Shown piece by piece: positions 26,553 to 35,201 of a stretch of 64,000 nucleotides of DNA (its first letter is position 1; each line of letters opens with the position of its first letter). Both the position numbers and the translations under genes were made by a program. The notes beneath the pieces are model-generated. The model was not told the DNA's origin and ran no database searches. It saw nothing but the letters and a program-made list of their open reading frames with translations. The DNA is taken from assembly GCA_965206125.1 (NCBI GenBank), contig CBDBIN010000045.1, forward strand, positions 434,001-498,000, given 5' to 3'. The DNA is from CAXWPM01 sp965206125. GTDB lineage: Bacteria > Acidobacteriota > Terriglobia > 20CM-2-55-15.

Positions 26553-27026
26553 TCACTTCGTGTAGAGGACGGGCTGATTCCCATCTTCCAATTTCTGCCG
26601 ATCCCACTTCATGTCCTTGCGCCCGTACAGCGCCAGCTCGAAATCCTGCGTCAGCTCCAGGCAAGGCGTCGGACACGCGTCCTCGCAGAGACCGCAGAAC
26701 ATGCACCGCGAAAGGTCGAACGTGAACGTTGTCAGCACCTTCTTTCCCTTGTCGCTGCGATCCCAGCCAACCTCGATGCAATACTCCGGACAGGCCAGCG
26801 CACACAGGTTACAGGCGATGCACAGCGTAGCGCCCGTCTCCGGATCGTTATTCAGCCGCGGCGCGCCTCGGTAACGTTCCGACACCTTGGGCCGCACCTT
26901 CGGATACTGTTCGGTATAGTTGGCCGAGGGACGCTGGTAGGAGAAAGTCAGCATCAATCCCTTGATGAGATCGACCATAAATATCCGCTTCAGCAGCCCC
27001 AACTTATCAGGTCGAGCAACTTTCAT
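26553..27026 (-). CDS. nuoI: NADH-quinone oxidoreductase subunit I, two 4Fe-4S clusters (cluster 2)
   Basis: Ferredoxin-like peripheral subunit (157 aa) that carries clusters N6a and N6b. Ligands are C69, C72, C75, C79 (CIACNLCALACPEYC) and C108, C111, C114, C118 (CMFCGLCEDACP). The ATG at 27026 gives the usual N-terminus with an amphipathic anchor helix; the open frame upstream is unrelated. It follows nuoH by five bases. Confidence 0.95.
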   Translation of the reverse strand: MKVARPDKLGLLKRIFMVDLIKGLMLTFSYQRPSANYTEQYPKVRPKVSERYRGAPRLNNDPETGATLCIACNLCALACPEYCIEVGWDRSDKGKKVLTTFTFDLSRCMFCGLCEDACPTPCLELTQDFELALYGRKDMKWDRQKLEDGNQPVLYTK

Positions 27027-27031
27027 TTCGA

Positions 27032-28084
27032 TTACCCCTTCACCACAAGAACCAGGATAGCGGTCACTATTACGTTGGCGATCGAAATCGGCAACAGGTA
27101 ACGCCAACCCAGGCTCATCAACTGGTCGTACCTGTAGCGCGGCCAACTGGCCCGGAACCACAGGTAGAAATACAGGAACATGGCGACCTTCAACGAAAAC
27201 CAGACCACACCCGGCACCATGTCCAGGAATGCCAATGCATCGACGCTCGGAAACGGCGGCAACCAGCCTCCCCAGAACAGCGTGATGGCCATCGACGCAA
27301 TCACGATCATGCTCGCGTACTCGGCGAGGAAGAACAGGGAAAACCGAAATCCGCTGTACTCGGTATGGAAACCGGCGACGAGTTCCGTTTCGGCTTCGGG
27401 GAGGTCGAACGGCGCGCGGTTCGTCTCCGCGACCCCGCATATGAAAAACAGGATGAATCCCACGGGCTGCAAGAAGACGTACCAGAAACCGCCGTCCCGC
27501 TGAGCCTCGACGATTTCGACCAGGCTGAGGGTCCCAGCCAGGATCAGCACACCCATAAGGGAGAACCCGAGCGCGACCTCATAGCTGACCATCTGAGCGG
27601 CGGAGCGCAACGCGCCCAGCATCGGATACTTGCTGTTGGATGCCCACCCTCCAAGGATGACTCCGAGGATGCCGATGGACGACACAGACAGGACATAGAG
27701 GACGCCGATGTTGATGTCGGTGATGTAGAAAGGGTTTGCCACCTCATACCCGAGGCCAGGGATCTCGATCACACCGGGCGGCCCGAACGGAATCACCGAG
27801 AACACGATGAAAGCCGGAATCAAGGTGATGATCGGCGCCATCATGAAGATCAGTCGATCTGCTCCGGCCGGCACGATGTCTTCCTTCAGCATCAACTTCA
27901 CGCCGTCGGCAATCGGCTGCAACAGCCCGTACGGGCCCACGCGCATCGGTCCCAGCCTTACCTGCATGAACGCGATGATCTTGCGCTCCATGAACGTGAG
28001 GTACGCGACGACGCCCGAAAGCGTCAGGAAGACCACGAGGATCTTGATCAAGGGAACCGCGACGAATTGCAGCAGGAATTCCAT
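27032..28084 (-). CDS. nuoH: NADH-quinone oxidoreductase subunit H (cluster 2)
   Basis: Membrane subunit of the quinone chamber (350 aa). ERKIIAFMQVRLGPMRVGPYG and ETNRAPFDLPEAETELVAGFHTEYSGFRF are the family signatures. It carries an insertion (PPGVIEIPGLGYEVANPFY) between helices that the cluster 1 copy lacks. It lies 12 bases after nuoD. Confidence 0.95.
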   Translation of the reverse strand: MEFLLQFVAVPLIKILVVFLTLSGVVAYLTFMERKIIAFMQVRLGPMRVGPYGLLQPIADGVKLMLKEDIVPAGADRLIFMMAPIITLIPAFIVFSVIPFGPPGVIEIPGLGYEVANPFYITDINIGVLYVLSVSSIGILGVILGGWASNSKYPMLGALRSAAQMVSYEVALGFSLMGVLILAGTLSLVEIVEAQRDGGFWYVFLQPVGFILFFICGVAETNRAPFDLPEAETELVAGFHTEYSGFRFSLFFLAEYASMIVIASMAITLFWGGWLPPFPSVDALAFLDMVPGVVWFSLKVAMFLYFYLWFRASWPRYRYDQLMSLGWRYLLPISIANVIVTAILVLVVKG

Positions 28085-28096
28085 AATCGGGCGGGC

Positions 28097-29209
28097 CTAC
28101 CTGTCGATCTCTCCCAGGACGATGTCGAGCGTACCGATAACGGCAACCACGTCGGCGACCATGTGTCCCTTCACCATCTGCTTGAGCGCCTGCAGGTTCA
28201 CGAACGAGGGCGGCCTCACGCGGATCCGGTACGGTTTGGTCGAACCGTCGCTGACGATGTAGTATCCCAACTCGCCCTTCGGCGCTTCGATCGAGTGGTA
28301 CACATCGCCGACCGGCGGCTTGATGATCTTTCCCACCTTCGCCCGAATAGGTCCATCCGGAATCCTTTCGACAGCCTGCGAAACGATCCGCATCGACTGC
28401 CGCATCTCTTCCATGCGGACCAGGTACCGGTCGTAGGTGTCGCCGTACTCTCCGACAGGGATATCGAAGTCAAACTCGGAATAGCAGGCGTAAGGATTCG
28501 ACTTGCGAATATCCCAGTCGAGACCCGAGGCCCGGAGACACGGACCGGTCACCCCGATGTCGATGGCCTCTTGCGTCGTCAGCACACCCACCCCCCGGGT
28601 CCGGCCGAGCCAGATTCGGTTCTGGGTGAGAAGCTGCTCGTATTCGGCGATCTTCTTCGGGAAGTCCTTTATGAACGCGCGGACCTGATCCTCAAATCCC
28701 TCATAGATTTCGTATTCGAGGCCGCCGATGCGGAACACGTGCGTCGTCAGACGGGCACCGCAGTAGTTTTCAAATATCTTGAGGATCTCCTCCCGCTCGC
28801 GGAAGGCGTAAAGGAAGACAGTCATCGCTCCGATGTCGAGCGCGTGAGTACCTAGCCACAGCAGGTGGCTCGTGATCCGGTTCAGTTCGGTGAGGATGAC
28901 GCGGATGTACTGGGCGCGGGGCGGCGCCTCCACCCGCAGCATCTTTTCGATGGCTTCACAGTAGCCCAGGCAGTTGGACACCGCGGCGATGTAGTCCATC
29001 CGGTCCAGCGTGGGAACGAACTGCCCGTAGGTCTGGTGCTCTCCCAGCTTCTCCACGCCTCGGTGGAGATAACCGATGACACACTCCGCGTCGATGACCT
29101 TCTCGCCGTCGAGCTTAAGCTTGACCTGCAGCACGCCGTGCGTCGACGGGTGCTGGGGCCCCATGCTGACCGTGATTTCGCTCGAATCGAAAAGCGTGTT
29201 TTCCATCAT
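28097..29209 (-). CDS. nuoD: NADH-quinone oxidoreductase subunit D (cluster 2)
   Basis: Hydrogenase-like 49-kDa subunit that forms the quinone site with NuoB. In the 370 aa protein GPQHPSTHGVL, IGYLHRGVEKL (R50) and RMDY are conserved; the HRG arginine lies next to the region methylated in the mitochondrial homologue NDUFS2. The C-terminus IVLGEIDR is typical. ATG at 29209 or 29206 are both possible. A 210-base non-coding gap separates it from nuoC. Confidence 0.95.
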   Translation of the reverse strand: MMENTLFDSSEITVSMGPQHPSTHGVLQVKLKLDGEKVIDAECVIGYLHRGVEKLGEHQTYGQFVPTLDRMDYIAAVSNCLGYCEAIEKMLRVEAPPRAQYIRVILTELNRITSHLLWLGTHALDIGAMTVFLYAFREREEILKIFENYCGARLTTHVFRIGGLEYEIYEGFEDQVRAFIKDFPKKIAEYEQLLTQNRIWLGRTRGVGVLTTQEAIDIGVTGPCLRASGLDWDIRKSNPYACYSEFDFDIPVGEYGDTYDRYLVRMEEMRQSMRIVSQAVERIPDGPIRAKVGKIIKPPVGDVYHSIEAPKGELGYYIVSDGSTKPYRIRVRPPSFVNLQALKQMVKGHMVADVVAVIGTLDIVLGEIDR

Positions 29210-29419
29210 TTGGCGTCGGGCCCACTGCGCATGGGGGGCCCCGCGCAATTCACATCGGTCATTGGAGGTTTCTCAGTTGTCATTTGTCGATCTGTGCGGC
29301 CCGTTCCGGGCCAACTCCGAAATCTCCCAAATCGAAAGATATCCAAATCTTCAATCGACCAATGAGATCCGGTCCCCCCACGCTTGCACTCTTCCAACCC
29401 CTAGCCATGATCGCCCGAG

Positions 29420-30361
29420 TCAATCTTCGTGCTTCGCCTTGCCAACGTAGAACTTCTGGCCGGAATCGATCCCGAGATGCTTGCGGACCCACTCGACGTC
29501 CTGCAGCCGCAGATCGTAATCCTTTCGCAACGGGAAACCTGTCCAGTCCTCCGGCAGCAGGATGCGCTTCAGGTTCGGGTGGTTGACGTACCGAACCCCG
29601 TACATGTCATAGACCTCGCGCTCCAGCCAATCCGCTCCCTGCCAGATCCCGGTCAGGCTCTCGACCGATTCCCACTCCTTGATCCGGAGCTTGACGCGCA
29701 GGCGGCCCCTCGTCTCGAAGGAGAACAACGAATAGACGAGTTCGAACTCCTCTTCGTTCGGCCAATGCGTCGCTGTCTCGTCGCTCAGGAAGTCGAACGG
29801 TTCTACATCGTTCCTCCGGAGGAACTCCATGATCTCGGTGAACCGGTCTTTCTTGATGACGAGCTGTCGCTGAGACAGAAACGTGTAAGCGTCGAGAACC
29901 TGATCCGGAAACTTTTCCCGAACGGCATCGACCAGCGGAGCCGACCACGGTTCGTTTACCGGCCCCTTCGGCTTTGCCGGCGCGGTCGGCTTCATCGGAG
30001 GCGGCTTCGGCACGGCCGGCTTATCGGCAGAGCCCTCACCGCCCGCGGGAGCCGAAGGAGCGACCCGTCGAGGTGGAGGCTTGGGGGGATCCGGAACTCC
30101 AGATTTCGATCCGCCTGGCCTCGGCGGGGGTTTGGGCGGATCCGGAACCGCCTTTTTGGGAGCGCCGGGGCGGGGTGGAGGCTTCGGCGGATCCGGCACT
30201 ACTTTCTTCTGATCACCACCCCGGGGAGGTGGTTTCGGTGGGTCCGGAACGACACGACCGACATCAGCATCGGCAGACTTCGCCGCTGCATCCCCGTTCC
30301 CCGGACCGGGCGAGTCTCCACCCGGGCGTTGCCCCTGATCTTTTTCGTTTTCCTCTGCCAC
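29420..30361 (-). CDS. nuoC: NADH-quinone oxidoreductase subunit C with proline-rich N-terminal repeats (cluster 2)
   Basis: The NuoC domain (30-kDa subunit) starts near residue 135 and includes DWLEREVYDMYGVRYVNHPNLKRILLPEDWTGFPLRKDY, the complete family signature. In front of it lies an unusual extension: a polar stretch, then four 17-residue repeats of VPDPPKPPPR type (residues 37-99), then an Ala/Pro/Lys-rich linker. The product is 313 aa against roughly 160-200 for a normal NuoC. The start is GTG with AGAGG close by. The extension keeps the reading frame and the strand's codon habits, so it appears to be translated. Confidence 0.92.
   Translation of the reverse strand: MAEENEKDQGQRPGGDSPGPGNGDAAAKSADADVGRVVPDPPKPPPRGGDQKKVVPDPPKPPPRPGAPKKAVPDPPKPPPRPGGSKSGVPDPPKPPPRRVAPSAPAGGEGSADKPAVPKPPPMKPTAPAKPKGPVNEPWSAPLVDAVREKFPDQVLDAYTFLSQRQLVIKKDRFTEIMEFLRRNDVEPFDFLSDETATHWPNEEEFELVYSLFSFETRGRLRVKLRIKEWESVESLTGIWQGADWLEREVYDMYGVRYVNHPNLKRILLPEDWTGFPLRKDYDLRLQDVEWVRKHLGIDSGQKFYVGKAKHED
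30065..30253 (-). repeat. Four 51-base coding repeats in nuoC
   Basis: Residues 37-53, 54-70, 71-87 and 88-99 of NuoC are successive copies of [VAG]VPDPPKPPPR plus six or seven variable residues. The bases differ between copies at third positions, which suggests the repeat is selected at the protein level and is not a fresh expansion. Confidence 0.85.
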
Positions 30362-30544
30362 GCCTCTTTCGCAAAGGGAAGGTTATGACTTCAGCCGCAC
30401 CCATCGAAGGCGTTCTCAACTTCGATCTTACCGCAACCACGAACGTCCACGACCGTCTCGCCAAACTTGCATATTAGCGTAGTTCAGAGCGGAAAAACAG
30501 ACGGTATTTGCTTGAAATCACGAGAACAACACCGATTCAAGGGC

Positions 30545-31633
30545 TCACGATCCCTCTCTGCCGGTAGCAGGGTTTCCAGCGGCGCCGGAACGGTCCCGAA
30601 AACCGGCTAGTGCCCCCGCAGACACTCCCTTGCTTTGAAGCAGAACCCTGAACCGCTCTCCCATCATCGGCGGCAACAGCAGGTTCTTGAGCGCCTGGAT
30701 CCGGGTAACCGAAGCGGCATCGCCTTGCTCGGCCAGGGGCGCCATGAGGTCCAGGATTCCGAGGTCGATGAGAAAATCCATCTGCTTCACATAGGCCACG
30801 TTCCCGAGTCCGACCCCGGCCCCGATGTCCATGATGTCGGAGAAATTCACGTGTGCCGTGATGTCCTTCTCTCCGATCGATGAGTAAGGATCCTCGTCGG
30901 CACGGTGTTGCCGGTAACACATCAGGGTTCCGCCTCTTCTGGCAAACAGCTCGTCGCGCAGGTACCCGTAGTCGATCGCAAGATGGAACCCGACCTCGAT
31001 CGCCTCAGCGATCCGACGGATCCAGTCCGTAGCGTCCAGGCTGATATCGACGATCCCGCCGTCGGCGAGCAGCGGCAGATCGACGGACACTTCCGGGTCG
31101 TCTTCGATCTCGGCAAACCCCTCCGTAACGAAGATTTCCCGTATCCTGCCGTCGCGCCTCACAAAACGCCGGACCGGCAGGGCGTCGAAGAACTCGTTGG
31201 AGAACACGCAGCCCCGGATGCCTGAGGGCAGTGTCTCCGACCAATCAACCTCGAACCCTCTGAGCATCTCGGTCTGCGCGCGCCGCATCGCAGGACTTCT
31301 CTCGACGATCGTGTAAGGAAACGGATGCCGTTCGAGAACGTGCCTTGCGAGCAACCCCTTCCCCGCCCCGATCTCGACCAGTCGGAAGTCGTTGATCCCG
31401 GCAGCCATCTCCTCGAAGAGCCCCGCGAGCAGATGACCGAAAGCGGGATCGACGTCGGGAGAAGTGTAGAAATCGCCCCCGGCTCCGATGGGATTCGTCT
31501 CGTGCTCGCGGGCATAGTAGCCGTGCTCGGGGTGGTAGAGCACTTCGGCCATGTAGGTGGAGAACGGTAGTCGGCCTCGCTCCTGGATCAGGCGTTCAAG
31601 ATGGGCAACAAGGGCGGGATGGCCGGTGGTCAT
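30545..31633 (-). CDS. MidA/NDUFAF7-family SAM-dependent methyltransferase
   Basis: 362 aa Class I methyltransferase of the PF02636 family. HPEHGYY and GAGGDFYTSPDVDPAFG near the N-terminus are the family signature, VEIGAGKGLLA (86-96) is SAM motif I, and FSNEFFDALPVRRFV is the second conserved block. The mitochondrial member NDUFAF7 methylates an arginine of NDUFS2 (NuoD) and is needed for complex I assembly. This gene sits between nuoB and nuoC on the same strand, which suggests the same role here. A terminator lies just upstream of it. Confidence 0.88.
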   Translation of the reverse strand: MTTGHPALVAHLERLIQERGRLPFSTYMAEVLYHPEHGYYAREHETNPIGAGGDFYTSPDVDPAFGHLLAGLFEEMAAGINDFRLVEIGAGKGLLARHVLERHPFPYTIVERSPAMRRAQTEMLRGFEVDWSETLPSGIRGCVFSNEFFDALPVRRFVRRDGRIREIFVTEGFAEIEDDPEVSVDLPLLADGGIVDISLDATDWIRRIAEAIEVGFHLAIDYGYLRDELFARRGGTLMCYRQHRADEDPYSSIGEKDITAHVNFSDIMDIGAGVGLGNVAYVKQMDFLIDLGILDLMAPLAEQGDAASVTRIQALKNLLLPPMMGERFRVLLQSKGVSAGALAGFRDRSGAAGNPATGREGS

Positions 31634-31743
31634 GTTTGGCGTCTGGCGTTTGGCGTTTAGTTATCAGTCATCAGTCGTCAATCGTCAGTTGCAAGAAAGT
31701 TCCTCCTGAACTGATTACTGACAACTCCCAAGGGCTCCTCACA

Positions 31744-31772
31744 AAACAAAAGCCCGGCCGAAGTGCCGGGCT
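31744..31772 (-). terminator. Intrinsic terminator after nuoA-nuoB
   Basis: Read on the minus strand, AGCCCGGC (31772-31765), a six-base loop and GCCGGGCT (31758-31751) form a perfect eight-base stem followed by TTTGTTTTG. It lies 25 bases after the nuoB stop and in front of the methyltransferase gene, so nuoAB may be expressed at a different level from the rest of the cluster. Confidence 0.75.
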
Positions 31773-31796
31773 AAATCGGACCAGCCTGGGAGATCT

Positions 31797-32366
31797 TCAG
31801 ATCTTCAGCTTGATCCGATCCATCTCCTCGAGCGCCGCTCTGGTGATCCGCGCGTCGTCCTTGATCTCGTCCAGTCGGGCGTCGGTCGGCCTCTTGGCAA
31901 TCGTCATCCGGTCGATCTTGTCCTGGAGTCTCATCAGTCCGTACAGCAGCGCTTCCGGCCTCGGCGGGCAGCCAGGAACGTAGACATCGACCGGCACCAC
32001 GTGGTCGACACCCTGGAGGACTGCGTAGGTGTCGAACGGGCCGCCGACGTTTGAGCAAGCTCCCATCGATATCACCCACTTCGGATCCGGCATCTGGTCA
32101 TAAACCCTGCGGACGATCGGCGCCATCTTGAGCGTCACAGTTCCCGCGACGATCATCAGATCCGACTGTCGAGGGCTCGGCCGAAAGATGCCGGCGCCGA
32201 AACGGTCCATGTCAAACCGGGAAGCACCGGTCGCCATCATCTCGATCGCGCAGCACGCGAGGCCAAAAGTCATCGGCCACAGCGCTGACTTACGCGCCCA
32301 GTTGAACACCGTGTCCACGGTCGTCGTGATGATGTTCTTCTCGAACCGGTTGTCAATCCACGCCAT
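31797..32366 (-). CDS. nuoB: NADH-quinone oxidoreductase subunit B (cluster 2)
   Basis: Peripheral subunit (189 aa) that holds the terminal cluster N2. Its four ligands are C38-C39 (GLACCAIEM), C104 (GACS) and C133 (PGCPPRPEAL). The RFDMDRFGAGIFRPSPRQSDLMIVAGT segment is conserved. It lies 16 bases after nuoA. Confidence 0.96.
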   Translation of the reverse strand: MAWIDNRFEKNIITTTVDTVFNWARKSALWPMTFGLACCAIEMMATGASRFDMDRFGAGIFRPSPRQSDLMIVAGTVTLKMAPIVRRVYDQMPDPKWVISMGACSNVGGPFDTYAVLQGVDHVVPVDVYVPGCPPRPEALLYGLMRLQDKIDRMTIAKRPTDARLDEIKDDARITRAALEEMDRIKLKI

Positions 32367-32382
32367 TAGCCAGCCACCTGTG

Positions 32383-32751
32383 CTATGCCCACTCGATTGC
32401 GCCCTTCTTCAGGATCCAGACATAACCGACGATGAGGATACCGAGGAAGACGCACATTTCGATCAAACCGAACAGTGCCAGCTGATCGTAGATGATCGCC
32501 CATGGAAAGAGAAAGATCGTTTCGACATCGAAAATCACGAACAGGATCGCGACCAGGTAGTAACGGATCGCGTAGCGCTCCCGTGCATCACCTTCCGGGT
32601 CGACGCCGCATTCGTAAGCGCTGAGTTTACCCGCTCCGCCTGTCTGCGGCCGGACGAGCCTGGCGAAACCGAGCGTAACGACCGGAAACAGAAACGCCAA
32701 GCCGAAGAACATAAAGATCGGCAGGTAACCTGTCAGGACATCTTCAGACAT
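32383..32751 (-). CDS. nuoA: NADH-quinone oxidoreductase subunit A (cluster 2)
   Basis: Three-helix subunit (122 aa) with KLSAYECGVDP, the loop carrying the conserved Cys that the cluster 1 copy lacks, and FDVETIFLFPWA. First gene of cluster 2. AAAGGGAG lies upstream of the ATG. Confidence 0.95.
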   Translation of the reverse strand: MSEDVLTGYLPIFMFFGLAFLFPVVTLGFARLVRPQTGGAGKLSAYECGVDPEGDARERYAIRYYLVAILFVIFDVETIFLFPWAIIYDQLALFGLIEMCVFLGILIVGYVWILKKGAIEWA

Positions 32752-32785
32752 GAGCCGGGGCTCCCTTTCTCATTTGTAACGTAGC

Positions 32786-32813
32786 AGGATAACCTATCTG
32801 GCGCAATTGGCAA
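32786..32813 (-). promoter_or_regulatory. Possible promoter of nuo cluster 2
   Basis: On the minus strand TTGCCA (32813-32808) and TATCCT (32791-32786) are 16 bases apart, giving a leader of about 30 bases before nuoA. The rest of the 32752-32975 gap holds no gene that I can see. Confidence 0.35.
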
Positions 32814-32975
32814 CCGCAGGTTTGGTGCCGAGTCGGCACATCGAACATCGCGGACGACCACTGACCATTGATCATCTAACATTTTCCATTTGTCGCCTCG
32901 CCTTCTGAAATGATCAATCTTCGCTGGTCGATGGTCGATCGGAAATCTGAAGTGGTAAATTGGCTCGCGAACGCG

Positions 32976-33515
32976 TCAGGACTCACTATGGGGGTCTGTT
33001 TCGGGGGTTTGGGAGAGTACGGTAATCGCGTGGGGAAGAATCGGCAGGAGGGCTTCGAGGGACTCTCGCACGCCCTTGACACTTCCCGGAAGGTTGACAA
33101 TGAGGCTGGACGCCCGCAAGCCCGCTATCCCCCGCGACAAAGCGGCTCTCGGCGTCTTCTTCAGACCCTCCATGCGCATCAGTTCGGCCAGCCCGGGCGC
33201 CTCCCGGTCGATGACACGCCGGGTGGCCTCTGGAGTGACATCTCTTGGAGACAGCCCCGTACCCCCGGTCGTCACGACCAACCGAGCATGGTCCCGGTCA
33301 CACGCCAGTCGAACCCGATCCTGGATGTGGGTGCGTTCGTCGGGAACGATGTCGACCGCGACGACGTCGAAGCCGGCATCCTCGAGCATCCGCCGCGCCT
33401 CCGGACCGGACAGGTCCTTCCGCTCGCCTTTAGATGCAGAGTCGCTGACTGTCACGACGACCGCTCGCGGAACCGTCCGGTCACCGGGTGATTCAGCTCT
33501 GTCGCGCGATTCCAT
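32976..33515 (-). CDS. moaB: MoaB/Mog-family molybdopterin biosynthesis protein
   Basis: 179 aa. Small molybdopterin-binding fold: VVTVSDSASKGERKDLSGP, then VVTTGGTGLSPRDVTPEAT, and NLPGSVKGVRESLEALLPILPHA. Members adenylylate molybdopterin (Mog) or are the related MoaB; sequence alone does not separate them here. The ATG at 33515 follows the moaC stop by one base. Third gene of a moeA-moaC-moaB unit that would supply the formate dehydrogenase cofactor. Confidence 0.88.
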   Translation of the reverse strand: MESRDRAESPGDRTVPRAVVVTVSDSASKGERKDLSGPEARRMLEDAGFDVVAVDIVPDERTHIQDRVRLACDRDHARLVVTTGGTGLSPRDVTPEATRRVIDREAPGLAELMRMEGLKKTPRAALSRGIAGLRASSLIVNLPGSVKGVRESLEALLPILPHAITVLSQTPETDPHSES

Positions 33516-33516
33516 T

Positions 33517-33993
33517 TCAATCGCCTTCCCGCTTCCACGGGCCGCTCTTACCGCCCGATTTTTCGATGAGTCGAACAGGGCCGATCTCGACACCCTTGTC
33601 AACGGCCTTGCACATGTCGTACATCGCAAGAGCCGATACGGACGCAGCAACGAGGGCTTCCATCTCGACACCGGTTTCGGCCCTCGTGCCAGCGGACGCT
33701 TCGATTCGCACACCCGAATCCTCGATAGAGACGGAGACGTCGATGTGGGTCAAAGGGAGCGGATGGCAGAGCGGGATCAGGTCGGACGTTTTCTTGGCTG
33801 CCTGAATTCCGGCGATGCGGACGACTTCAAAAGGGTTCCCCTTCGGCAGAGCATCATCGCGAAGGCGTCCCAGGAGCGACGTGCTCATACGGACGAAGGC
33901 CTCCGCGCGCGCGCGCCGCTCCGTGGTGGCCTTCCCCCCGACGTCGACCATCTTCGCGCGTCCTTCTTCATCGAGATGAGTGAAGTCTGTCAT
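33517..33993 (-). CDS. moaC: Cyclic pyranopterin monophosphate synthase
   Basis: Converts the MoaA product to cyclic pyranopterin monophosphate. In the 158 aa protein MVDVGGKATTERRARA, KKTSDLIPLCHPLPLTHIDV and GVEMEALVAASVSALAMYDMCKAVDKG are the family's three conserved blocks. The ATG overlaps the moeA stop by four bases. MoaA, MoaD and MoaE are not in the window. Confidence 0.95.
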   Translation of the reverse strand: MTDFTHLDEEGRAKMVDVGGKATTERRARAEAFVRMSTSLLGRLRDDALPKGNPFEVVRIAGIQAAKKTSDLIPLCHPLPLTHIDVSVSIEDSGVRIEASAGTRAETGVEMEALVAASVSALAMYDMCKAVDKGVEIGPVRLIEKSGGKSGPWKREGD

Positions 33994-35201
33994 ATCGGAA
34001 TGAACTCCACCTGAGCCCCAGCGCTCAGCATTCCTTCCCGCTGCGGAATCATCACATACGCGTTTGCGCGGGAAAGGCCGACCAGGTCCGACGAGCCTTT
34101 CCACCGGACCGGGGTCAGCCAGTAAGCGCCTTTCTCGAACCGGACGTGGGCCGGGACGCACGCGGCCCGGGCCGTGTCACAACGGGCTTCCTCGGTCAGC
34201 AGCGCCTGTCTCAGGGTGCCCTGCACGTCGGGCGCGTGCAACAACAAACGGATCAACGGCCGCACGAACAACTGAAAGGAGACGATCGTCGAAACGGGGT
34301 TCCCGGGCAACCCGAAGACAAAGGTCCGTCCCCGGCTGCCGAAAACCGTCGGCTTGCCGGGTTTCATCGCCACACGTTCGAAGGCGATGTCGACGCCAAG
34401 ATCGGTGAAGGCGCCGGCCACTAGATCGTACTTACCCATGGAAACACCACCCGAGGCGATAAGAACGTCTGCTTCGAGGCCTTCGGCGATCCTGTCATTC
34501 AGATCCGGAGCGTGGTCTCTCGCGATCTCGAGTACATTGGCATGCCCGCCTGCTGCCTGAACCTGCGCTCGGAGCGTAAAACTGTTGCTGTTGCGAATCT
34601 GATCTGGCCCTGGTGTCTCATCCACGTTCACCAATTCATCCCCGGTGGAGACGATCGCAACTCGGGGTTTTCGGGAAACGCGGACCAGTGCGTGACCCGT
34701 ACTGGCAAGAATACCCACGTCAGCCAACCCGATGACCCGGCCTGAGGCGAGGATGCGGTCGCCTTGGACAGCCTCGGTCGCGCGAGCCTGAATGCTCCGA
34801 CCCGCAGGGACACATTCGAGGATTCGTACTTCTCCATCGGACACGCGTTCGGTGTCCTCGACCATCACCACGGCATCGGCGCCAGCCGGAACCGCAGCCC
34901 CGGTCATGATCTCGGTGCACTCACCCGATCCCAGAGTTCCGCCGAACGACCGCCCCGCGCGGGATTCCCCGATGATGCGAAGCGTCGCCGGAACCGAAAC
35001 AACGTCGGCTGCCTTGAGGGCGAACCCGTCGCGTATCGAGCGATCGAACGGCGGGGAGTCGGCGTCAGCCGCGATGGACTCGCGCAGGATTCGGCCTGGG
35101 CTCGAGGCGAGATCGACGGCCTCGACGGACATGAAGTCTTCCGAGACTTCGGACCGCGCTCGAGAGAGTACGATGTCCAGACCCTGCTCGACGGAAATCA
35201 T
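33990..35201 (-). CDS. moeA: Molybdopterin molybdenumtransferase
   Basis: Inserts molybdate into adenylylated molybdopterin. 403 aa with the order of a normal MoeA: PPFDRSIRDGFAL (catalytic Asp), EIMTGAAVPAGADAVVMVEDT, VSTGDEL and SGGVSMGKYD in domain III, and GLPGNPVSTIVSF. It overlaps both the upstream membrane-protein gene and moaC by ATGA. Confidence 0.95.
   Translation of the reverse strand: MISVEQGLDIVLSRARSEVSEDFMSVEAVDLASSPGRILRESIAADADSPPFDRSIRDGFALKAADVVSVPATLRIIGESRAGRSFGGTLGSGECTEIMTGAAVPAGADAVVMVEDTERVSDGEVRILECVPAGRSIQARATEAVQGDRILASGRVIGLADVGILASTGHALVRVSRKPRVAIVSTGDELVNVDETPGPDQIRNSNSFTLRAQVQAAGGHANVLEIARDHAPDLNDRIAEGLEADVLIASGGVSMGKYDLVAGAFTDLGVDIAFERVAMKPGKPTVFGSRGRTFVFGLPGNPVSTIVSFQLFVRPLIRLLLHAPDVQGTLRQALLTEEARCDTARAACVPAHVRFEKGAYWLTPVRWKGSSDLVGLSRANAYVMIPQREGMLSAGAQVEFIPI

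Noticed and set aside
27365..28855. Open plus-strand frame of 496 codons
   Set aside because: Antisense to nuoH and nuoD; no recognisable motif and shadow-type composition.
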